From the NCBI GenBank assembly GCA_028015205.1, contig CM051521.1:99796513-99860512 (forward strand): 64,000 bases of DNA, given 5' to 3'. Both the position numbers and the translations under genes were made by a program. The notes below the pieces were generated by a model. The model searched no databases. It was not told the origin of the DNA and worked only from the letters and a program-made list of their open reading frames with translations. This DNA is from Mytilisepta virgata. Taxonomy: Eukaryota; Mollusca; Bivalvia; Mytilida; Mytilidae. Positions 60,301 through 61,848 of the stretch are shown piece by piece; position 1 is the stretch's first letter, and each line of letters opens with the position of its first letter.

Positions 60301-61848
60301 AAAACTTGACTAGATCTAGTTCATGTATTGGATTTCTGGTAATAAAAAGCTCATCCAATCCACCTTTTGAATGTTTAGGAAGACTTGTAGTAGTTAAATT
60401 CTGTCCAAACTGAAGCTTTGTTACTGGTTCCAAACTCAAATCAGGAGTAGTAGATCGCTGTTTGACATTTGTTTCGAATACACCATTAATGATAAGCAAT
60501 CTGGTACCATTAATATACCAGGTTAAACCAATATGACACCAAACATCTGGCTCCAAATCAAAAGGGTAATGATCCTCAATAGTTGTACCATCTTTTACAG
60601 TGATCCAAAATTTATTGGACAGAAAAAAATTGTATGTTCTAAAGTCTATCTTCACTCCGGTGTTTTGGTTTAGAGCATCAAGAATTGTATAACTGTAGGA
60701 ATAACTTGGAGCCATTATCCATAAAAATAAAGAAAATCCTTCATTACACATATCCTGTGATCCAAAACAGTCATATGAAAACTGTCCAATAAAATCTAAA
60801 GCATTAGGAATAGAGGCATTGCTATAAATAGCATTACCAATGTAGCCTCTGTCTGAATATGATGAAGTTCCGTCTGATATTGGAGTTCTCTGAGATACAT
60901 CATCAAATGGAAGTCTGAATCTTGGAAATATGTCATACACTAAAAGTAACAGAACATAAAAACAGTACAAATTTCTACTCATCAACATTCTATACAAAAA
61001 AAACAATGAAATTAAGCCTTTTCTACCAAATATCTGATTTACATAATATTAGGTTGACAAAAGATGAAGACTGAATGATAGTCAACACACCTGCCTGCAT
61101 ATAGGCTTATAATGCTAAAATGACCACTTTTTAATATATATTTGTCTCACATTCAGATATTATCCCATTTTTTCTAGTTGAAGCAAATTTAACCCATGAC
61201 CTATTTTCAAAAATTTCATACCTTCATCTTTCAGGGATAATTTGGCAAACACATGTGATTCATAGAATGTAAAATTGTCCAGTTTAATCGATGCTGCATT
61301 GGTGCCATTCTTTCCAGATCCTATGGTTATATCGGTTGACACTCCAAACTTCCGTATCGAGCTATCACTGTCATTTGAAACAAAAGTAACTGGTGATGCT
61401 AATTCTCCATTTACGTAAATGGTGATGACAGCATCAGATGAAATACCTAGCACAACATTTGTCCATATGTTGGATGATACTGAAATTTCAGCAGAAGTGA
61501 ATAAATCTTTATTTCTTACATTTACACCAAGCAAGTAGGAATTTGTGTCACGTGTAGCATAAATAGTTAGTCCATGTGATTCATACGACATCATACTGGA
61601 ATAAATAACTTGCTTTGATAATGGTTGGATGCTCCCAACAGTCATCAACCAAAATCTAACAGTCAGTCCATTATGACAGTAGTCAAAGTTGGACATACAG
61701 TCATCTGCATGTATCATTTCTATATAGGAATGCTGGAATATTAGGCTTTCTCTAGTAACACCTCTAGTCAAACCAATATCACCATGTGATTTAAAGTCTT
61801 CATCATTAATATTACTTCCATTAACATAGAATGGATATTCTTTTACAT
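15234..61848 (-). CDS. polycystin-1-like membrane receptor/channel protein (25 coding exons, 5' end not found)
   Basis: One minus-strand gene is assembled from 25 exons with GT/AG boundaries and fully consistent phases, 3429 residues to a TAG stop. Residue numbers count from the first complete codon. Order: LamG-like domains (1-208, 210-422, 424-637); a Cys-rich PAN/apple-like module (639-716); WSC-like (718-795); about seven PKD-type repeats (810-1452); REJ from 1457; GPS with CYFW and CETSHLSTFG (2343-2380); first helix (2404-2426); PLAT (2448-2570); further helices; polycystin extracellular domain (2906-3140); channel helices (3230-3352); a 38-residue tail. Family members act as membrane receptors with TRPP (PKD2-type) channel partners (known). 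The ligand is unknown. It could be named PKD1-like; a specific vertebrate orthologue cannot be assigned, because three LamG domains replace the usual vertebrate N-terminus. The initiator exon is missing from the model. Confidence 0.9.
15779..15915. repeat. tandem repeat of about 33 bp, four copies, next to a splice donor
   Basis: Units contain GATGTTGCCACTAACTTCTG then GGAAATTT. A last partial unit (TACTGCATGTTATTAAAC) runs into the donor of polycystin-like exon 24. This is an intronic tandem duplication. Confidence 0.85.
15928..16449 (-). CDS. polycystin-1-like exon 24: channel helices and pore region
   Basis: Acceptor TTTCTTTCAG, donor ACAG|GTAAGT, 522 nt. Helix LFGIILGFVLFLSMLKTLQL, then helix YLVVFLVAFVAFASCGYLLF, pore-like SFIRTSETLISMLMMK, last helix IFIFVLFVVFVLLNVLLSII, then NDAFTEVRED. 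The pore loop lacks the acidic filter of PKD2 channels. The donor is bordered by a 33-bp tandem repeat. Confidence 0.94.
16450..17120. other. intron 23 remainder, nothing recognised
   Basis: AT-rich intron sequence between exon 24 and the TTAA-flanked MITE. Confidence 0.5.
17121..17396. mobile_element. MITE with 20-bp perfect inverted ends and TTAA flanks
   Basis: The left end is TTAAGGTATCCGGACCATAA and the right end is its exact inverse, TTATGGTCCGGATACCTTAA. The 276-bp element contains no coding frame. TTAA at both outer edges is the target preference of piggyBac-type transposons (known), so it is probably non-autonomous of that kind, though GGTATCC is not a canonical piggyBac terminus. 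It sits in intron 23. Confidence 0.8.
17424..18095 (-). CDS. polycystin-1-like exon 23: extracellular polycystin domain and helices 7-8
   Basis: Acceptor TTTTCCAG, donor GAA|GTAAGT, 672 nt. It contains WTYRDTLELDGIPTVGRYAS, YSGGGYVVKLG and KTRGLFIEFNVFNANVNLFV, all diagnostic of PKD-channel extracellular domains. Helices lie at about 3141-3163 and 3181-3203. Confidence 0.94.
18509..18677 (-). CDS. polycystin-1-like exon 22: extracellular polycystin domain
   Basis: The acceptor is taken as AACTTGTAG, because it keeps phase 0 and gives LQSTEDFYYWMDKKFLPGLY. Donor GAG|GTGAGT. FISDNTFYRIGTPRLRQARI contains the family's LRQ-x-R motif. Phase 1 at the end gives RRDNCK across the junction. Confidence 0.87.
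19134..19259. repeat. long foldback (inverted repeat) in intron 21
   Basis: AGTTTTCCTACAGTGTTATC through GTATAGTTCCC (19152-19189) is mirrored by GGGAACTATACCTCACCAGA through AGGAAAAC (19203-19239), with few mismatches. Outer arms ACTTCTCCC and GGGAGAAGT extend it. The loop is about 13 bases. Confidence 0.85.
19391..19413 (+). repeat. poly-A run
   Basis: An uninterrupted A run of about 22 bases lies in intron 21, 40 bases before a family A element. It may be a retroelement tail or simple slippage. Confidence 0.7.
19452..20396 (+). repeat. family A repeat with four 166-bp monomers
   Basis: It starts AGAGGCTCTCAAGAGCCTGT and ends with a GACGACGG run, GCCAAGTGAT-like CACCAAGTGATGAG and the hairpin GCTCACTTGGCCC/GGGCCAGATGAGC. 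CATCTTGGAT recurs at 19694, 19860, 20026 and 20192, exactly 166 apart. The 5' 240 bases are nearly identical to the element at 46149. Confidence 0.9.
20911..21155 (-). CDS. polycystin-1-like exon 21: helix 6 and start of the extracellular polycystin domain
   Basis: Acceptor TCATTTTAG, donor AGT|GTAAGT, 245 nt, ends in phase 0. Charged linker HRQEYVNDPMDANKVLEAKE, then helix TILIYVVYLCVVAVLAY, then ENKDVNSYPAYRNLHDIF, the start of the polycystin (TOP) extracellular domain. Confidence 0.9.
21342..22790 (+). repeat. 57-bp minisatellite, about 25 copies
   Basis: The unit contains GATTCCTATATACAGGTACC, CTCCAAACTTTGATTGTAGC and AGATGGAGGGACAGGGA (57 bases). Because 57 is a multiple of three, open frames of 398 codons (minus) and 362 codons (plus) arise with 19-residue periodicity. 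Neither has domain character nor splice support, so I do not call them genes. Units differ mainly at GGTACC/GGTGCC, GATTGT/GAATGT and GGGA/GGTA. It lies in intron 20. Confidence 0.92.
22791..23563. other. intron 20 remainder, nothing recognised
   Basis: AT-rich sequence between the minisatellite and exon 20, with no repeat ends or coding signal. Confidence 0.5.
23564..23675 (-). CDS. polycystin-1-like exon 20: completion of helix 5
   Basis: Acceptor TTTTGTAG, donor CCAG|GTAAGA, 112 nt, ends in phase 1. VITLAIVIALVFKTV completes the helix begun by ...LVQPLK. An acidic cytosolic stretch follows (DTDDSVEEVFIIGDPP). Confidence 0.88.
23832..24545 (+). repeat. degenerate family A repeat in intron 19
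   Basis: It opens GAGGCTCACAAAAGACTGAA then TCGCTCAACTG and ends GACGACGATGGACGCCAG, GCCAAGTGATGAGAATGG. Internal text such as GTTTCAGAGGAGATTTTTGT and TGTTCTATTTTTAGCCATGT matches the copy at 53500-53900. The terminal hairpin is lost. Confidence 0.65.
24730..25546 (-). CDS. polycystin-1-like exon 19: end of PLAT and membrane helices 2-5
   Basis: Acceptor TTTTTCAG, donor AAG|GTATGT, 817 nt. YAFLCNKWFAFDKGEGQID ends the PLAT domain. Helices follow at about 2614-2632, 2657-2678, 2763-2786 and from 2798. A charged cytosolic loop of about 80 residues (2679-2760, rich in Lys, Glu, Asp, Ser) lies between helices 3 and 4. SFVESVILVQPLK is a signature of polycystin-1 proteins. Confidence 0.92.
25547..26145. 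other. intron 18, nothing recognised
   Basis: AT-rich sequence bounded by good splice sites; no element was seen. Confidence 0.5.
26146..26306 (-). CDS. polycystin-1-like exon 18: PLAT domain, middle
   Basis: Acceptor TTTATACAG, donor GAGAG|GTACCA, 161 nt, ends in phase 2. Peptide RGSVNNYLLSVPEPLSDLLF, LRIWLDNTEKTKIDDWLLN, MILIRDVQTDE. The LRIW-x-DN and DWLL pattern is typical of polycystin PLAT domains (often HDN; here Leu replaces His). Confidence 0.9.
26719..26942. repeat. two direct repeats of about 63 bp in intron 17
   Basis: TTCAACAAATGATAAATTTG followed by a T run, CTCAAATC, then GGGAGTTGCACAT / GTGGAGTTGCACAT occurs at 26719-26782 and 26880-26942. Origin unknown. Confidence 0.7.
27116..27286 (-). 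CDS. polycystin-1-like exon 17: PLAT domain, N-terminal half
   Basis: Acceptor ATTTTACAG, donor AGG|GTATGT, 57 codons, phase 0-0. YHYEVSVYTGIGKDSGTKSK followed by VYFVLGGQDGDTD is the classic start of a PLAT/LH2 beta-sandwich, which binds lipid or protein at the membrane face. Confidence 0.92.
27845..28069 (-). CDS. polycystin-1-like exon 16: GPS cleavage site and first membrane helix
   Basis: Acceptor TTTTTTAG, donor AAG|GTGAAA, 75 codons, phase 0-0. TCETSHLSTFG contains the HL/S cleavage site (between 2376 and 2377). The first helix, LAVLITIGLVLLAYCLLLIP, is followed by WADRRDYKK, the cytosolic anchor expected before PLAT. Confidence 0.9.
28407..28507 (-). CDS. polycystin-1-like exon 15: first half of the GPS motif
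   Basis: A 101-nt exon with acceptor AATTTTAG and donor AAG|GTAAGG. It encodes VYVLGCYFWAENPKYWSQDG then LK. C2343, W2346 and W2353 are the conserved GPS residues. The usual Cys after DG is replaced by Leu, as in polycystin-1-type GPS motifs. Confidence 0.85.
28729..28795. repeat. inverted repeat in intron 14
   Basis: GTCCTTGAATTTCAAGTCAG then GAAAGA pairs with TCTTTCCTGACATGAAATTC then AAGGATT across a loop of about 12-15 bases. Related words (TTCAAGG, CCAGGACATTT) recur at 29040-29150, suggesting a local repeat family. Confidence 0.7.
28796..30189. other. intron 14 remainder, mostly unrecognised
   Basis: It contains words similar to the inverted repeat at 28729-28795 (about 29040-29160), a T run at 29861-29876 and a weak repeat-like stretch at 29685-29845 (AACCTGTTTTAGCGACCACT). 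No coding exon fits the phases here. Confidence 0.45.
30190..30673 (-). CDS. polycystin-1-like exon 14: GAIN-type beta region
   Basis: Acceptor TATTTCAG, donor TACA|GTAAGA, 484 nt, ends in phase 1. It is strand-rich: LNFTYVNLSATTESPIFFIQ, PILILRPDDITANITYYIRK and TVTYLYIGLEADY. This immediately precedes the GPS exons and matches the GAIN beta-sandwich of polycystin-1 proteins. Confidence 0.83.
31452..31694 (-). CDS. polycystin-1-like exon 13
   Basis: Acceptor TGTTAACAG, donor GAG|GTGAGA, 81 codons, phase 0-0. Peptide GHNAVETVELVHNLTGLLLQ then a strand-rich part with VIYVPNGEVKYQAQRKEP. It belongs to the region N-terminal to the GPS, probably GAIN subdomain A/B. Confidence 0.78.
32030..32700. 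repeat. degenerate tandem repeats in intron 12
   Basis: Loose units carry CTTTAATCCC(T/C)T, (T)CTTAGAAACA, AAAAATTGTTGACATAC and AATTGGATGTA-like words. Divergence is high and no ends are defined. Confidence 0.4.
32700..33346 (+). repeat. family B repeat in intron 12
   Basis: It begins ACTAGAACTGTGAGTGGCCT and has three degenerate units with CATGCACATCT and TTAAACATGTAAAACCCTT. It ends GACGGACAGACGGACGGACA, GACGGACAAGGTGATTCC, TATATACTCCCC. The last part matches the 3' end of the copy at 43870-44993. Confidence 0.7.
33347..35000. other. intron 12 remainder
   Basis: AT-rich sequence with only the dispersed repeat at 34040-34130 recognised. The open frames are short and without family resemblance. 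Confidence 0.45.
34040..34130. repeat. dispersed repeat shared with 48697-48785
   Basis: ACAATTGGAAAATCGTCAAA then AATAGA and, after about 60 bases, GATCGACCTG occur at both places. This suggests two copies of an unnamed repeat. Confidence 0.5.
35190..35460. repeat. two diverged direct repeats of about 137 bp in intron 12
   Basis: GAGGTTAAGGTCAAAAGGCA / GAGGTCAAGGTCCCAAACCA, GACATGTACCCACCAAGAAC / GGCATGTACCCACTAAAAAT and TCTAGGTATTACAGTTTTTG / CCTAGGTATTACAGTTGCTG align in order. Confidence 0.65.
35860..36484 (+). repeat. family A repeat in intron 12
   Basis: It starts CAGGCTCCCAGGAGCATGTA then TCGCTCACCTGG and ends GACGACGTACTACAGATGTC, TGGCCAGGTGAGCTAAAA. Three to four monomers carry CCCATTAGGTCCTATGTTAA-type and GCCATCTTGG words. 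Confidence 0.75.
36623..36708 (-). CDS. polycystin-1-like exon 12 (86 nt)
   Basis: A very short exon with acceptor TATTTGTAG and donor CAG|GTAGGT. Peptide ELLRSINIFCQKTKFDPACS then SDCGKRLIQ. It is supported by phase match on both sides (1 in, 0 out) and by good splice sites. The three Cys residues may form local disulfides. Confidence 0.7.
36822..36971 (+). pseudogene. 49-codon ORF of unknown origin in intron 12
   Basis: ATG to TAA encodes MADDSGDETVDYINSLKNVN, then NSNRKTSDKTFLTKWMWGNG and ends LEDIRQ. The acidic start and the RKT...F...WM pattern faintly recall the N-terminal part of Crypton/DUF3504-type proteins. No homologue can be named with confidence, and it may be chance or a decayed fragment. 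Confidence 0.25.
36972..37429. other. intron 11 remainder, nothing recognised
   Basis: Contains GTTTGATATGAAATAGTGAT and similar direct words but no defined element. Confidence 0.4.
37430..37577 (+). repeat. 3' fragment of a family A repeat in intron 11
   Basis: GGTTACAAATGGCCAAGTGA, TTCCAGATAAGAAGAG and the end CTCACATGGCCAGGTGAGAT match the 3' part of family A. The 5' end and monomers are missing. Confidence 0.6.
38168..38339 (-). CDS. polycystin-1-like exon 11
   Basis: Acceptor AGTTTTCAG, donor GAAG|GTTTGT, 172 nt, ends in phase 1. Peptide GHSIMIVVVAILVERTLTDH ... FTDLVNSANTDLSRILSVEE. The predicted character is helical; the hydrophobic stretch is too short and too near charges to be called a membrane helix. 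Confidence 0.72.
38340..39173. other. intron 10, nothing recognised
   Basis: AT-rich intron between two phase-0 exons. Confidence 0.5.
39174..39305 (-). CDS. polycystin-1-like exon 10
   Basis: Acceptor TATTTTAG, donor CAG|GTAAAT, 44 codons, phase 0-0. Peptide LRDEVMDMVFDNRNLIQDGL then SVLSKLSENTENLKIESQ, strongly helical. This fits the helical subdomain A that precedes the GAIN beta-sandwich (inference). Confidence 0.72.
39306..40446. other. intron 9, 5' part, nothing recognised
   Basis: AT-rich. The open frame at 39319-39549 (minus) overlaps the acceptor region of exon 10 and has no partner splice sites in phase, so it is left out. Confidence 0.45.
40447..41136 (+). repeat. family A repeat in intron 9
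   Basis: It begins CTAGAGGATCAGAGAGCTGA and ends GGACGTCAAGTGATGACAAA, GCTCACATGGCCTTTGGCTA then GGTGAGAT. Monomers with GGTGGCCATCTTGAATGAGG are closest to the 166-bp subfamily. Its 3' end lies 57 bases from the exon 9 donor. Confidence 0.75.
41193..41339 (-). CDS. polycystin-1-like exon 9
   Basis: Acceptor TGTATTAAG, donor CAG|GTTAGA, 49 codons, phase 0-0. Peptide VRPTEEDSGHDIINGWEM ... LTFCDGLTDHN. It lies between REJ and GAIN-type regions; no domain name is assigned. A repeat element ends about 57 bases beyond the donor. Confidence 0.72.
41636..42640 (+). repeat. family A monomers without recognisable ends, intron 8
   Basis: Units repeat CCCATAGGGTCCTATGTTAA, GGCCATCTTTGTTGACAT, GAAAGAGGACCACC and GTTTCAGACAAGAAGATTTT with strong divergence. 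The subfamily matches the element at 52003-54013. Confidence 0.7.
42887..43191 (-). CDS. polycystin-1-like exon 8: REJ module
   Basis: Acceptor TTCCACAG, donor ACG|GTAAAA, 305 nt, ends in phase 0. It encodes QAYDTKFKFQCTDWLDEG, VYSFTFYYQVLSTTETPRIP and VVLPPGYKNFKYAVRIFVDI. This is the strand-rich C-terminal part of REJ. Confidence 0.87.
43870..44993 (+). repeat. family B repeat: six exact-period 168-bp monomers with inverted ends
   Basis: The 5' end has TGTGAGCACAGCTCACAA (a hairpin) then GGATACCCCCCGC; the 3' end has GCGGGGGGTATAATAAA, an inverted copy of ATACCCCCCGC. GAAGTCCAAT recurs at 43913, 44081, 44249, 44417, 44585 and 44753, exactly 168 apart each time. A GACAGACAGACGGACGGACA run precedes AGGTGATTCCTATATACC. 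It lies in intron 7. Confidence 0.92.
44994..45824. other. intron 7 remainder, nothing recognised
   Basis: AT-rich sequence between the 168-bp repeat element and exon 7. Confidence 0.5.
45825..45980 (-). CDS. polycystin-1-like exon 7: REJ module
   Basis: A 156-nt exon too short for a long open frame. Acceptor ATAATTACAG; the donor is taken at GTGG|GTTAGT because only this site keeps the phase. The peptide includes YLEEGKDYYLRLESG, HVVLGPYSGTCKEKVKVG. Joined to exon 8 it gives GTC...VGQAYDTKFKFQC, matching the REJ pattern G-x-C ... G-x-A-x-x-T-x-F. Confidence 0.8.
46149..48633 (+). repeat. family A repeat with thirteen 166-bp monomers and trimeric higher-order structure
   Basis: CATCTTGGAT starts at 46396, 46562, 46728, 46894, 47055, 47230, 47396, 47562, 47728, 47894, 48060, 48226 and 48392. 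Spacing is 166 except for 161 and 175 (a small deletion and an insertion CCGGTGGTA near 47131). Three unit types (AGATTTAGTTTC, ATTAAGTGGGTCAC, CAACGGTTCTC) cycle. It ends with a GACGACGG run and the hairpin GCTCACTTGACCC/GGGTCAGGTGAGC. Confidence 0.93.
48697..48785. repeat. dispersed repeat shared with 34040-34130
   Basis: GACAATTGGAAAATCGTCAA, AAAATAGAGTTTTT and TATGATCGACCTG parallel the other copy. The middle is diverged. Confidence 0.5.
48786..50473. other. intron 6 remainder, nothing recognised
   Basis: Non-repetitive as far as I can see, AT-rich to the right, with a T run at about 50360-50377. Confidence 0.45.
50474..52002 (+). repeat. family A repeat, subfamily of the element at 68-1336, lacking a 3' end
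   Basis: It begins CAAGAGGCTCACCAGAGCCT and has degenerate monomers with GCAATAACTCCTAAATGGGT, GGAGATAAATGACGAAAAAT and GTTTCAGAGGAGAAGATTTT. It runs directly into the start of another element at 52003, so its own GACGACGG run and hairpin are absent. Confidence 0.8.
52003..54013 (+). repeat. family A repeat with 166-167-bp monomers
   Basis: It starts CTAGAGGCTCTCAAGAGCCT then GTATCGCTCACCTGG. CATCTTGGTT recurs at 52305, 52472, 52638, 52805, 52971 and 53138 (166-167 apart). Two units (52638, 52971) carry TTCACAGTCCACG, alternating with TTGACAGTC units. It ends with a GACGACGG run, GCCAAGTGATGAG and GCTCACTTGACCC/GGGTCAGGTGAGC. Confidence 0.88.
54014..54395 (+). repeat. partial family A repeat upstream of exon 6
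   Basis: GGGCAATAACTCTAACATCA, CCCCTATGTTCTATTTTTAG, GTTTCAGAGGAGAAGAGTTT and a GACGACGACGACGG run ending GCCAAGTGATGGCAC. Both element ends are incomplete. Confidence 0.7.
54619..54794 (-). CDS. polycystin-1-like exon 6: REJ module
   Basis: Acceptor TTTATAG, donor ACAG|GTATCT, 176 nt, entering in phase 2 and leaving in phase 1. It encodes KCVKNCFDTVSASQIIRIKG then CVTCSPEM and YTWRLFRIESG. The C-V-x-N-C and C-x-x-C then Y-x-W order is typical of REJ domains. The exon sits between two repeat-derived stretches. Confidence 0.85.
54975..55401 (+). repeat. partial family A repeat in intron 5
   Basis: GCCCTAGCAGTTTCAGAGAA, TTTCTATTTACAGTAATGGC and the hairpin end GGCTTTTTGCCAGCTGGTGA are family A in type. 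Two monomers are visible (from about 55024 and 55185). Confidence 0.6.
55512..58437 (-). CDS. polycystin-1-like exon 5: WSC-like, about seven PKD repeats, start of REJ
   Basis: This single exon has 2926 nt and about 974 codons. Acceptor TCTATTTCAG, donor AA|GTAAGT. It opens with GCLYNDSKVH, CTWYC and GACYC, a WSC-like pattern. PKD-type repeats of about 85-95 residues follow, marked by DYDDG (residues 924-928), FGDGS (1107-1111), SFGNGN, DFADG (1295-1299) and FDFGNR, with HSYGSPGIYYITY closing one repeat. From about 1457 (PCSYPYVKIYG, MDASWSYDPDYPLTGIQF) the REJ module begins. NxS/T sequons are very frequent, as expected for an ectodomain. Confidence 0.92.
58725..58961 (-). CDS. polycystin-1-like exon 4: Cys-rich PAN/apple-like module
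   Basis: Acceptor TATTAACAG, donor CAAG|GTAAGT, phase 1-1, 237 nt. Cysteines are spaced as DEC-YELC-TEYLC-DSYSFC then GTCDLYNN and PVCDAF. This resembles PAN/apple modules, which bind protein or carbohydrate. The family call is moderate; it could be another small disulfide module. Confidence 0.75.
59337..59981 (-). CDS. polycystin-1-like exon 3: LamG-like domain 3
   Basis: Acceptor TATTTGCAG, donor GGAG|GTATGT, phase 1-1, 645 nt. Key stretches are GFTVRFAFRFVKELN, GVWSNILISWHPRFGIRVFV and LGIFDLDDLTILNVATFEKD. Size and phase equal the two preceding LamG exons. Confidence 0.85.
60298..60939 (-). CDS. polycystin-1-like exon 2: LamG-like domain 2
   Basis: Acceptor TTACTTTTAG, donor ATG|GTAAGT, phase 1-1, 642 nt. 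It encodes GFSLFLWIMAPSYSYSYT, EPDVWCHIGLTWYINGT and KGGLDELFITRNPIHE, a second LamG/pentraxin-type sandwich. The reading frame stays open through the acceptor to ATGs at 60988 and 60982 (see findings). Confidence 0.85.
61222..61848 (-). CDS. polycystin-1-like exon 1 (of those found): LamG-like domain 1
   Basis: Acceptor TCTTTTCAG, donor GAAG|GTATGA, phase 1 at both ends, 627 nt. The peptide has the LamG/concanavalin pattern: GLTVRFWLM, an isolated NVRNKD strand, IWTNVVLGIS, and ITIYVNGELASP. It ends ASIKLDNFTFYESHVFAKLS. It starts VKEYPFYVNGS, so at least one upstream exon with a signal peptide is needed. Confidence 0.83.
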
